Positions 7,861-15,896 are shown, counted from the first letter of the stretch. The stretch: 26,468 nucleotides of DNA from JALXDT01 sp964634755 (GCA_964634755.1 CAZWJH010000026.1:1-26468), one strand, 5' to 3'. Made by a program: numbers and translations. Notes: generated by a model not told the origin, from the letters alone.

Positions 7861-8924
7861 GGGTTCATCAACTTTTAACATCCCTCACCTATGGAGATGC
7901 AATTTCAAATGAAGCTCTCGCAATAAAAAAATTTCTTGAAGACGAGGGAATTGAGTCTAAAATTTTCGGATACTATAATCATCCGAAAGTAACAAAATAC
8001 TTCAATCACTATACTGCCTATCTCGCGGAATCTAAAAAAGATGATATTCTTATCTTTCATTTTTCAATAGGCTCTCCTGTTTCAAAAATCTATTTTCAGG
8101 CACCGGCAAAAAAGATAATGATTTACCATAATATAACCCCTTATAATTTTTTTAAAAATTATCATAGAATTCTTGCCAGGGAGTGTTACAAAGGAAGATT
8201 GGAATTAAAAAAATTCATTGATAAGACTGATCTTGGATTGGGTGATTCGGAGTACAACAAAAAAGAATTGGAAGACCTGGGATTTAAAAATACCGGGGTT
8301 CTTCCAATTGTCATGGATTTTTCAAAGTTTGATAGAGAGGGAAGTGTTGTAATAAGGAAGATGTTTAAGGATGGAAAGTTTAATATACTCTTTGTGGGAA
8401 GGGTAATCCCGAATAAAAAAATTGACGAACTTGTCAGATTTTTTTCAGTCTATCAAAAATATTTTAACCCAAACTCAAGGCTTATAATAGCCGGTGAATA
8501 TCGCGGATTTGAAAGATATTTAAATGATATTTATCAGGCAATCAGTAAGTATAATTTAAAAGATGTTGTTCTCACTGGTCATATCTCTTTTAATGATTTA
8601 GTAGCTTTCTATAAGATTGCAAACCTTTATCTCTCCTTTTCCGAGCACGAAGGCTTTGGGGTACCACTTTTGGAAGCTTTTTATAACAAAGTGCCTGTAA
8701 TTGCATATGATATGGGAGCAGTTAAAGAGACAATGAATGGCGGAGGGGTTGTGATCAAAGAGAAGAAATTTGACAAGGTTGCTGCATTAATTGAAACAAT
8801 AAGAAATGATGAAAAACTAAAAAACTCAGTATTAAAATCTCAGGAAAAAGCTCTTGAAAAATATTCTTATGATAATGTGAAAAATATACTATTAAATCAT
8901 ATTAGGAACTTGAAAGATGAATAA
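7857..8924 (+). CDS. GT-B glycosyltransferase, family 4
   Basis: A 355-aa enzyme expected to transfer a sugar from a nucleotide donor to a polysaccharide or lipid-linked acceptor at the cytoplasmic side of the membrane. The C-terminal GT1/GT4 donor domain begins with FVGRVIPNKKIDELV near residue 180. The EX7E motif is EHEGFGVPLLEAF, with the two glutamates at E265 and E273, followed by VIAYDMGAVKETMNGGG. The N-terminal acceptor domain is less conserved (HQLLTSLTYGDAISNEA). Donor and acceptor cannot be read from sequence. It overlaps the coiled-coil gene by 4 bases and is followed by a 79-base gap holding a hairpin. Confidence 0.9.
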   Translation: MRVHQLLTSLTYGDAISNEALAIKKFLEDEGIESKIFGYYNHPKVTKYFNHYTAYLAESKKDDILIFHFSIGSPVSKIYFQAPAKKIMIYHNITPYNFFKNYHRILARECYKGRLELKKFIDKTDLGLGDSEYNKKELEDLGFKNTGVLPIVMDFSKFDREGSVVIRKMFKDGKFNILFVGRVIPNKKIDELVRFFSVYQKYFNPNSRLIIAGEYRGFERYLNDIYQAISKYNLKDVVLTGHISFNDLVAFYKIANLYLSFSEHEGFGVPLLEAFYNKVPVIAYDMGAVKETMNGGGVVIKEKKFDKVAALIETIRNDEKLKNSVLKSQEKALEKYSYDNVKNILLNHIRNLKDE

Positions 8925-8950
8925 TAAAAAAATATTTCAGGATAATTTTT

Positions 8951-8969
8951 GCTGTTCGGCTAGAACAGC
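8951..8969 (+). other. Perfect 7-bp inverted repeat between the GT gene and the transglutaminase gene
   Basis: GCTGTTC (8951-8957) and GAACAGC (8963-8969) flank a GGCTA loop in the only real gap of this operon. There is no T-run after it (TTCGAGCTT), so it is not a standard intrinsic terminator. An RNA processing or stability hairpin is possible. Confidence 0.5.
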
Positions 8970-8990
8970 TTCGAGCTTAATAGCTTTAAA

Positions 8991-8997
8991 AAGGAGG
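8991..8997 (+). promoter_or_regulatory. Ribosome binding site that fixes the transglutaminase start
   Basis: AAGGAGG lies 6 bases before ATG 9004. The reading frame is open from an ATG at 8917. That longer start would add 29 residues in front of an obvious signal peptide and has no comparable site, so 9004 is preferred. Confidence 0.85.
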
Positions 8998-9003
8998 AAT
9001 AAT

Positions 9004-10611
9004 ATGAAGAAAAAATTACTAACAATTATCATCTTTTTAATCACTTCATCCCTTTTGATTTCAAGTGAAGGTAAAATCTTAAAATCATTTAATCTTATAA
9101 TAAAAAAGCCGACAGGTTTAACCTTTGACGGGAAAGCATTCTGGATTACAGACAGGTTAAACGCGAAGGTTTACAAAGTTTCAAAAAACGGAAAGATATT
9201 AAAGAGCTTTCAAGCCCCCGGACCCTGGCCCATTGGGATAGCTTATTATAATGGAAAACTCTGGATTGCTGACAGAGCAGATAAAAAGGCTTACCTTGTA
9301 TCCCTTGATGGTAAAAAAATCTACAAATCAATTGCAATTCCAGCAAGAACACCGGCTGGCATAAGTGCTGTTGAAGATGGGCTCTGGGTTGCAACTGAGA
9401 AGGATAAAAAAATAATAAAAATTAGCTATACGGATGGTTCAATTTTAAAGGAGTTCAAAGCTCCCAAATATCTCAATAGTATTCATGTTTATAATAAAAA
9501 AGGTGATTTTTTTGCAAGTTCCCGTATAAACGACAGAATCTACAGAGGCTCTGTAAAGTATGGGATTTTTTACTTTTATTTTCCGGTAAAATATGCCTAC
9601 TCTTGGGGTATTTATTATGATGGGAACTCCCTATGGAACCTTGATCAGGCAGGTAAAACATTGAATAAAGTCTATTATTCGGAAAGAGATAATTGGATTA
9701 AAGGAGAAGTTAAAGACAGAATTATAAGATACAGAAATGGGATTTATAACTATGGACCGGGTAAGATAAAAGATCTTGAAATTTATATTGCACTTCCGGA
9801 AAACAAGTATAATCAAAAAATAGAATACACAAAATATTTTTACAAAGGTAAAGAAGTAAAACCTAACAGGATGCTTTCAGATAATACTGGACAAAAGTAC
9901 GCATATTTCAAAATAAAAGAGGTAAAAGCAGGAGAAAGGGTAAAAGTAATAACAGAGTTCAGATTCAAGCACTGGGAAGTTCAGGCTGTTCTAACTCCCG
10001 AAAAAGTAAAGGGAGAAATTCCGGAAAATATAAAAAAAATATATCTTGGGGACGGAGAAAGATTTGATTATAAAAATCCGTACATAAAAAAGAAAGTAAA
10101 AGAACTTTTGAATGGCTGCGATAACTATTATATGAAAGTTTACAAGCTCTACAGATTTGTGGGTGATAGTGTTACTTATAAACTCTATGGTGGGTGGGAA
10201 CCCGCCCCGATAGTACTAAAAAGAGGATCAGGTTCTTGCTCTGAATACAGCTTTAGCTTTTTGGCACTTTTAAGAGCGGCAGGCATTCCTTCGAGATATG
10301 TGGGAACAATTTCAAGAAGAGGAGATGACATTGGATTTGATGATGTTTACCATAGATGGGTTGAAGTTTACTTCCCCGGGTTCGGATGGGCACCTGTTGA
10401 TGCTGATGCAGGGGATAGTGAGAATATAGATGATCAAATATTTTTTTACGGAGGGACAAAGAGAAGATACCTTATAACAACAAGGCATGTGGGACCTTCC
10501 CCTTATTTAAAATGGGAATACAATTCTGTAATGTACTGGAAAACAGAGAGGAGGGCAAAGGTTTACGAGGATAAGGTAGCAGAATGGTATCTTCCTAAAA
10601 ATAGCAGGTGA
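9004..10611 (+). CDS. Secreted beta-propeller plus transglutaminase-like protein
   Basis: A 535-aa exported protein. The signal peptide is residues 1-22 (KKK, a Leu/Ile core, then ISSEG). Residues about 25-230 contain at least four ~42-residue repeats of the GLTFDGKAFWITDRLNAKVY type, as in NHL/YncE-like propellers; compare GIAYYNGKLWIADRADKKAY and GISAVEDGLWVATEKDKKI. A linking beta domain follows. Then comes a transglutaminase-like (papain-fold) core with C412 in GSGSCSEY, H450 in DVYHRWVEVYFPGFGW and D466 in PVDADAG, an intact Cys-His-Asp triad. These bacterial domains act mostly as peptidases, amidases or protein cross-linkers; the substrate here is unknown. It lies between a glycosyltransferase and a peptidoglycan amidase, and its stop overlaps the amidase start (GTGA), which suggests an envelope or cell-wall role. 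Confidence 0.85.
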   Translation: MKKKLLTIIIFLITSSLLISSEGKILKSFNLIIKKPTGLTFDGKAFWITDRLNAKVYKVSKNGKILKSFQAPGPWPIGIAYYNGKLWIADRADKKAYLVSLDGKKIYKSIAIPARTPAGISAVEDGLWVATEKDKKIIKISYTDGSILKEFKAPKYLNSIHVYNKKGDFFASSRINDRIYRGSVKYGIFYFYFPVKYAYSWGIYYDGNSLWNLDQAGKTLNKVYYSERDNWIKGEVKDRIIRYRNGIYNYGPGKIKDLEIYIALPENKYNQKIEYTKYFYKGKEVKPNRMLSDNTGQKYAYFKIKEVKAGERVKVITEFRFKHWEVQAVLTPEKVKGEIPENIKKIYLGDGERFDYKNPYIKKKVKELLNGCDNYYMKVYKLYRFVGDSVTYKLYGGWEPAPIVLKRGSGSCSEYSFSFLALLRAAGIPSRYVGTISRRGDDIGFDDVYHRWVEVYFPGFGWAPVDADAGDSENIDDQIFFYGGTKRRYLITTRHVGPSPYLKWEYNSVMYWKTERRAKVYEDKVAEWYLPKNSR

Positions 10612-11816
10612 AAATAAAAAAAATAAAATTTTTAATAATACTTTTTATCTTAGTTTTTAGTGCAAATAGTATAAGTGCGAAAAATATTTTATTAAAAGAT
10701 ATCAGATATTTTTCTTATAAAGATTACACAAGAGTAGTTCTGGATCTTTCAGCTCCAGTAAAATTCAGCTCAAAAGAGCTGAAAGAGAAAACACGAGTAA
10801 GGTTTTTCTTTGATTTAAAAAATACTATTCTCTCCGAAAAAGTAAAAAAGCAAAAAACAATAGTATTTAAAAATAGCTATATTAAAGAGATAAGAGCAGG
10901 TCAATTTAAAAATGATATTGCAAGAGTGGTCCTTGAGTTCAGAGAAGCAAAGGAGAAAAGATACTTTACTCTCCTCCACCCTTTCAGAATTGTTATTGAT
11001 ATATACGGAAGAAATCTAAATGGGAAAACCTCAAGTAAAAAACCCGAAAAGGTGAAAAAACAAAAGACGGAAAAGGAAATAAAAACAGGAACTCCTGAAA
11101 TTAGTGGAGAAAAAAAGTATTCCATGGCAAGGCAGTTGAGCCTTACTGTTAAGAGAATTGTTATTGATCCCGGACACGGTGGAAAGGATCCCGGAGCAAT
11201 TGGAAAATACTATAAAACAAAAGAAAAAAAGATTGTCCTTGATATTGCCAAACGATTAAAATTCTACCTTAAAAAGTACACAAAACTTGAAGTTTACATG
11301 ACAAGAAAAAAGGATGTTTTCATAGCACTCGAGCAGAGAACAGCTTTTGCTAATTCAAAAAGAGCTGATTTATTTATATCAATCCATGCAAATGCTGCAT
11401 CAAATCGAAGAATTTACGGTTTTTCAACTTTTTGGCTAAACTTCACAACTGATCCTCATTCAATCAAAATAGCAGCCTCTGAAAATGCTTCATCTCAAAG
11501 ATCTATCTGGGAACTAAAATCCCTCTTAAAAAAAATTACATTAACCTCAAAACTAATAGAATCAAAGATTTTTGCAAAAAAAATCCAATATCATACTCTA
11601 AAGTACATAAGAAGATATTACAGGTACCCCGATTATGGTGTAAGAAAGGCACCTTTTTATGTTCTAATCGGAGCTTCAATGCCAGCTGTTCTGGTTGAGA
11701 CAGGTTTTTTAAGCAACAAAACAAATGAACTGCTTTTAAGATCTTCAAGATTTAGAAATAGAATAGCATTTGGTATATACAAAGGAATAATTGCATATAT
11801 TGATTCCCTTAGATGA
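10608..11816 (+). CDS. N-acetylmuramoyl-L-alanine amidase with AMIN domain (AmiC type)
   Basis: Periplasmic zinc hydrolase that cuts the amide bond between N-acetylmuramic acid and the stem peptide, as in daughter-cell separation. 402 aa, starting with GTG that overlaps the previous stop. Signal peptide at 1-24 (SANSISAK). An AMIN localisation domain spans about 26-135, with a Lys/Glu-rich linker about 140-175. The amidase_3 domain is 182-400: zinc ligands H190 (DPGHGGKDPGA), E206 and H260 (SIHANA), and the catalytic E364 (VLVETGFLSN). All key residues are present. The stop overlaps the next ATG by 4 bases. Two competing hairpins can be drawn at 10745-10786. Confidence 0.92.
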   Translation: MKIKKIKFLIILFILVFSANSISAKNILLKDIRYFSYKDYTRVVLDLSAPVKFSSKELKEKTRVRFFFDLKNTILSEKVKKQKTIVFKNSYIKEIRAGQFKNDIARVVLEFREAKEKRYFTLLHPFRIVIDIYGRNLNGKTSSKKPEKVKKQKTEKEIKTGTPEISGEKKYSMARQLSLTVKRIVIDPGHGGKDPGAIGKYYKTKEKKIVLDIAKRLKFYLKKYTKLEVYMTRKKDVFIALEQRTAFANSKRADLFISIHANAASNRRIYGFSTFWLNFTTDPHSIKIAASENASSQRSIWELKSLLKKITLTSKLIESKIFAKKIQYHTLKYIRRYYRYPDYGVRKAPFYVLIGASMPAVLVETGFLSNKTNELLLRSSRFRNRIAFGIYKGIIAYIDSLR

Positions 11817-13645
11817 TTAAACCAAAATATATTTTAATAGATCTGAGTAAAAAAAGTGTTGATGATTATCTTATAAGTGATGAAGATTTTAAGAATTACA
11901 TCGGGGGTAAAGCGCTTGCTGCAAAAATTCTATATAAACTTCTCACCCCCGGCATTTCCCCTTTTGACCCAAAAAATATTTTAATAATAAACACTGGCCC
12001 TTTAAATGGTACACCATCTCCATCCTCTGCAAGGTTTAATGTGACAACAAAAAATGTTTTAACCGGTGGAATAGCTTCTTCAAACTGCGGAGGAAGTTTT
12101 GGAGTAAAGCTAAGAAGAGCTGGCTATGAAGGAATTATAATAACTGGCAAAGCTGACGCCCCTATTTACCTTGAAATTATTGATAGAAAGGTTGAGTTTA
12201 AAGATGCAAGCTCTCTCTGGGGACTTAACACTATAGAAACCCAAAAGAGATTTCCTTCAAACTATGGGAAAATAGTCATAGGGCCCGCAGGAGAAAACCT
12301 TGTATGGTATGCAAGTATTGCATCAGATGAAAGAATGGCAGGAAGAACGGGAGTCGGAGCTGTTATGGGTTCAAAGAATCTAAAAGCAATAATAGCAAAT
12401 GGTAGCCGTAAAATACCTGTATCAGAACCAGAAAAATTAAAAAAGCTCTCAAAAAAGTGGACAAAATATTTAAAAAAACACTATGTAACAGGGTACTTTT
12501 TGCCAAAATACGGAACATCAGGCCTTGTTAGGATGACAAATAAACTCGGAATGCTTCCTGTAAAAAACTTTTCAGACTCTCAATTTGAAAATTGGGATAA
12601 TATCTCCGGAGAAAAATTGGCAGAGGATTATCTTGAGAAAAACGGAGGATGCGGATATTGCCCAATCCATTGCGAAAGAAAAGTAAGATTTAAGGACAGG
12701 ATAATAAAGGGACCTGAATATGAAACTGTTGGGCTTTTAGGCTCAAACATATTAAATGATAATCTTGAAAAAATAATAGATTGGAATTATCTTGCTGATC
12801 TCTATGGAATGGATACGATAAGTCTCGGAGGGACTCTTGCATTCGCGATGGAATTAAAGGAAAGAGAGATAAAAGACTTCGGACTTGAATTTGGTAAATT
12901 TGAAAATATAAAAGAAATTATTAGAAAAATCGCATTCAGAGAAGATATCGGAGATGAGCTTGCAAATGGGACAAAGTATCTTTCAGAAACATACGGAGGC
13001 AAGGAATTTGCAATTCATTCAAAGGGACTTGAAATTTCAGCCTATGACCCTAAAAACAGTTATGGGATGGGACTCGGTTATGCCACATCAAACAGGGGAG
13101 CATGTCATCTTAACGGAGGCTATCTTGTTTATTTTGAAGGATTAGGTCCTTTGAAACTAAAACAATATTCAATAAAAGGTAAGGCAATTTTTACAATTAT
13201 TATGCAAAACCTTTTTGAAGCGATTTCAAGCTCAGGCACATGCCTTTTTACTTCATACGCAGTATTTCCTAATTTCTTGCACAAATTCAAAGAAAATGGA
13301 ATTTTTCTTAAAGTCCTTGGTTCAATAGTAGGTTTTATCTCTCCAATAATACCTCTTTTCAGAAATTTACTTTTCAAAGTTCCCTTTCACATATCTCTCT
13401 TGCCATACTCAAAAGCAGTGGAATATGCAACAGGTCTAAAAATGAGTTTTGGTAAATTTTATCTCTGGGGGAAAAGAGCATATGACATAGAAAGAGCTTT
13501 CAATATAAGAGAAGGAATATCCTCAAAAGAAAATACACTACCAAAAAAGATATTAAAAAGTGGGATTAATCTTAAGAAAATGCTTACTCAATACTATAGA
13601 TACAGAGGATGGAATAGAGAAGGGAAACCAAAAATTAAGTTTTAA
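11813..13645 (+). CDS. Aldehyde:ferredoxin oxidoreductase (tungsten/molybdopterin type)
   Basis: Cytoplasmic enzyme of the AOR family, 610 aa, the usual length. It oxidises aldehydes to acids (or the reverse) with ferredoxin, using a bis-pterin tungsten cofactor and one 4Fe-4S cluster. The N-terminal pterin-binding domain shows NTGPLNGTPSPSSARFNVTT and GGSFGVKLRRAGYEGIIITG. AGRTGVGAVMGSKNLKAI is the classic AOR stretch. Cluster ligands are C280, C283 and C287 (CGYCPIHC), and C477 (SGTC) is in place for the fourth. The aldehyde specificity (AOR, FOR, GOR or WOR type) cannot be assigned. It is the last gene of an envelope-type operon, coupled to the amidase by a 4-base overlap, and it meets lpxD tail to tail with a 4-base overlap. 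Confidence 0.93.
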   Translation: MIKPKYILIDLSKKSVDDYLISDEDFKNYIGGKALAAKILYKLLTPGISPFDPKNILIINTGPLNGTPSPSSARFNVTTKNVLTGGIASSNCGGSFGVKLRRAGYEGIIITGKADAPIYLEIIDRKVEFKDASSLWGLNTIETQKRFPSNYGKIVIGPAGENLVWYASIASDERMAGRTGVGAVMGSKNLKAIIANGSRKIPVSEPEKLKKLSKKWTKYLKKHYVTGYFLPKYGTSGLVRMTNKLGMLPVKNFSDSQFENWDNISGEKLAEDYLEKNGGCGYCPIHCERKVRFKDRIIKGPEYETVGLLGSNILNDNLEKIIDWNYLADLYGMDTISLGGTLAFAMELKEREIKDFGLEFGKFENIKEIIRKIAFREDIGDELANGTKYLSETYGGKEFAIHSKGLEISAYDPKNSYGMGLGYATSNRGACHLNGGYLVYFEGLGPLKLKQYSIKGKAIFTIIMQNLFEAISSSGTCLFTSYAVFPNFLHKFKENGIFLKVLGSIVGFISPIIPLFRNLLFKVPFHISLLPYSKAVEYATGLKMSFGKFYLWGKRAYDIERAFNIREGISSKENTLPKKILKSGINLKKMLTQYYRYRGWNREGKPKIKF

Positions 13646-14661
13646 TCCTTTTCAGTTAATTTATCAAGTTTCTTTTTAAAAGATGGAAAATTTCGTAAAG
13701 TTCCAAAGACAAGTCTCCATGTTTTCATATCCATCATGGGATACCCTGCAATAATCTTGTTATCCGGAATATTACCTGTAACTCCTGTACCACCTGCAAT
13801 CTTAACATTATTTCCTATTGTAACATGATCCGCAATACCCACAGCTCCTCCAATCAAGCAATTTTCCCCTATTTTTGTACTTCCTGCAATCCCCGTCATA
13901 CCTGCAATAATTGTGTTTTTATCTATTATTACATTGTGCCCGATTTGAACTAAATTATCTATTTTTACTCCTTTTCCTATGACAGTCTCTTCAAGAGCCG
14001 CCCTGTCAACACATGAGTTTGCACCTATTTCAACATCATCCTCAATTCTCACTATCCCGATTTGAGGGATTTTATAACTTCCCGAAGGTGTAGGAGCATA
14101 TCCGAACCCATCACTTCCTATAATTACACCCGGGTGAAGAATAACTTTGTTTCCTATAATAGAGCCCCTTCTTATAGATACATTGCTATATATAAGACAA
14201 TTACTTCCAATTTTACTATCCTTTTCAATCGTTACATTATGTTTTATAACAGTATTATTACCAATAATAACATTATCTTCTATTACTGTGTTCTCTCCAA
14301 TTGAAACATTTCTTCCTAATTTAATATTTTTCCCTATTATAGCTGTGGAGGAAATTTCAGGTTCCCTCTTTTCAGTCGGATAAAGCTTTTCTAAAATTTT
14401 AGCCCATAAAAAAAGAGGATTATCTGAAAATACAACTGTTTCACCTTTAAACTTTTCACTAAAGATTTTACGACTAAACTTTGAATGAGTAATAATAACC
14501 GAAGCCTTTATCTTTTCAAGAATATTAAGATACTCCCTTCTCAAAACGATAGTAATATCCCCTTTCCTTGCTTTCTCAATGCTTCTTGCCCTGCTAACTT
14601 CAAGTTCAAGATTCCCTTTATACTCAAATTCAAAACCCTGCAAAAGTTTTTCAAGCTTCAT
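13642..14661 (-). CDS. lpxD: UDP-3-O-(3-hydroxyacyl)glucosamine N-acyltransferase LpxD
   Basis: Third step of lipid A synthesis: transfers a 3-hydroxyacyl chain from acyl carrier protein to the 2-amino group of UDP-3-O-acyl-glucosamine. 339 aa, family length. An N-terminal uridine-binding domain covers about 1-100. A left-handed beta-helix of hexapeptide repeats follows (IGKNIKLGRNVSIGENTVI and on). H242 in LVQIGHNV matches the catalytic histidine. GSDGFGYAP and the C-terminal IAGYPMMDMKTWRLVFGTLR are typical. The start has GAGGAG 9 bases upstream and overlaps the yihY stop by 4 bases. No other lpx genes are in the window. Confidence 0.95.
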   Translation of the reverse strand: MKLEKLLQGFEFEYKGNLELEVSRARSIEKARKGDITIVLRREYLNILEKIKASVIITHSKFSRKIFSEKFKGETVVFSDNPLFLWAKILEKLYPTEKREPEISSTAIIGKNIKLGRNVSIGENTVIEDNVIIGNNTVIKHNVTIEKDSKIGSNCLIYSNVSIRRGSIIGNKVILHPGVIIGSDGFGYAPTPSGSYKIPQIGIVRIEDDVEIGANSCVDRAALEETVIGKGVKIDNLVQIGHNVIIDKNTIIAGMTGIAGSTKIGENCLIGGAVGIADHVTIGNNVKIAGGTGVTGNIPDNKIIAGYPMMDMKTWRLVFGTLRNFPSFKKKLDKLTEKD

Positions 14662-15518
14662 GTCTTCTTTCTCCTCTTTTTAAACCTTAAATTAAGGACA
14701 TAATCAAGCTCCGCGCCTAAGAATAAAATTGAGAATCCAAGATCAACCAATAAAACAAAACCGACAATAGCAGGTAAAGTACCATGTAACCTTCCGTAAA
14801 GAGCTATTTTTGCAAGATACCACGAGAAAATACTTTTCGCTATTTCCCATACCACTGAAGTTGTAAAAGCTGATATAATAGCAGCTCTCTTAGAGACTGA
14901 GCAATGTGGAATATATTTGTAAATAATAAGAAAAAAGAGAAAAGTTAAAAAGAAAGGAACAAAGAATTTTACTAAAAAATTATTCAGTACTCTTATGTAT
15001 GCCGGATTAACATATTTTCCCAACGGGGAGCTTTTTATAAACCTGTTGAAAGCTGCTATTATGTTCGTCATAGTAAAAGATGACAAGAACAAAATAGCAG
15101 CTATCACCATCAATGAAATCTCCTTAAATCTGTTTTTCCAAAACCCATTTTTCATAGGCTGATGGGATTTAAAAATATCATTCACTGTTTGTATAATTTT
15201 TGAAAATAAGAAAAAAGCAAGCCCTAAAGAGGCGATGAAACCATAAAGCCCCATTTTTGAGAAAACTTTTGCAAGATATTGAGTTTTATCAAAAAAGGTA
15301 GGATCAAGGCGGGTAAAGAAATCTTTGGTAAAAAGGTGAAGGGTTTTAAATATTAAATCTTCAGATGAAAAAAATTTTGTAACTAAAAAAAGCAGCACTC
15401 CCAACATCGGGAGTGCTGCTAAAAGTGAATAATACGAAATTATTGCCGCTCTGTCAGGACAATTATCCTTGTAAAATCTCTTTGTCGTTTCTCGTAAAAC
15501 AGAGAGAATACATTTCAT
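14658..15518 (-). CDS. YihY/BrkB-family inner-membrane protein
   Basis: A 286-aa integral membrane protein with about six hydrophobic segments. The N-terminal signature DRAAIISYYSLLAALPMLG is that of the YihY (formerly mis-called RNase BN) family. VVWEIAKSIFSWYLAKIALYGRLHGTLPAIVGFVLLVDLGF near the C-terminus also fits (broken here: YGRLHGTLPAI and LGAELDYVLN are the key parts). The biochemical role of the family is not settled. The start lies only 9 bases after the atpE stop and has a weak ribosome binding site. A perfect terminator-like hairpin lies about 100 bases into its coding sequence. lpxD is coupled downstream. Confidence 0.9.
   Translation of the reverse strand: MKCILSVLRETTKRFYKDNCPDRAAIISYYSLLAALPMLGVLLFLVTKFFSSEDLIFKTLHLFTKDFFTRLDPTFFDKTQYLAKVFSKMGLYGFIASLGLAFFLFSKIIQTVNDIFKSHQPMKNGFWKNRFKEISLMVIAAILFLSSFTMTNIIAAFNRFIKSSPLGKYVNPAYIRVLNNFLVKFFVPFFLTFLFFLIIYKYIPHCSVSKRAAIISAFTTSVVWEIAKSIFSWYLAKIALYGRLHGTLPAIVGFVLLVDLGFSILFLGAELDYVLNLRFKKRRKKT
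15385..15420 (-). terminator. Intrinsic terminator embedded in the 5' part of yihY, downstream of atpE
   Basis: Read on the minus strand, AGCAGCACTCCC (15420-15409) pairs perfectly with GGGAGTGCTGCT (15402-15391) around a six-base GATGTT loop. Seven T follow, counting the last base of the stem (15391-15385). This is a textbook rho-independent terminator with a 12-bp, GC-rich stem, in an AT-rich genome. It starts 108 bases after the atpE stop and lies wholly inside the open yihY frame, encoding part of its first membrane segment (LAALPMLGVLL). Translation of yihY would be expected to prevent the hairpin from forming. Confidence 0.75.
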
Positions 15519-15527
15519 AAATAGTAC

Positions 15528-15896
15528 TTACTTAATTATGTCTCCCCATTTTACAAAGAAGATAATAAGGTCAATCAGCAAGACATAAATAACTAGTGAT
15601 TCAATAAAAGCAAGACCCAAAATAAGTAGAGTTTGAAGATTTTTCGCTACTGCTGGGTTCCTCGAAATACCATCAGCCGCTGCAACAATTGCTTTTGATT
15701 GCGCAAAAGCTCCGGCAATCGCAGCAATAACTATCGCAGCACCTCCGATAATTAATGCCCAGATCAAAGACATATTAGGAACTATTCCTTTGGCTTGTGT
15801 GTACCCATTTGTTGCTCCCTCAGTATTTGGGGATGCCAAAAGGGGTACAGCTGCCAAAAATACCACTACCACCAAAAGCGTGATAATTTTCTTCAT
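15528..15896 (-). CDS. atpE: F-type ATP synthase subunit c with N-terminal signal-like extension
   Basis: Forms the rotating ion-translocating ring of Fo. 122 aa, against about 75-90 for a standard subunit. The extra N-terminus (residues 1-22, KK followed by a Val/Leu core and LLAS, then a polar stretch to about 40) looks like a signal peptide or extra helix. The two-helix hairpin spans about 44-118. The loop is SRNPAVAKN, and the essential carboxylate is E99 in LAFIESLVIY. Aligned to the Na+-type Ilyobacter tartaricus subunit by the R-x-P loop, Q66, E99, S100 and Y104 fall on Q32, E65, S66 and Y70, which suggests Na+ coupling (inference). It has a strong AGGAGG ribosome binding site, as expected for the most abundant subunit. 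Confidence 0.93.
   Translation of the reverse strand: MKKIITLLVVVVFLAAVPLLASPNTEGATNGYTQAKGIVPNMSLIWALIIGGAAIVIAAIAGAFAQSKAIVAAADGISRNPAVAKNLQTLLILGLAFIESLVIYVLLIDLIIFFVKWGDIIK

Noticed and set aside
8917..9003. Upstream ATG for the transglutaminase-like gene giving 29 extra residues
   Set aside because: It overlaps the glycosyltransferase end and has no ribosome binding site. The extension would bury the signal peptide; AAGGAGG before 9004 decides the start.
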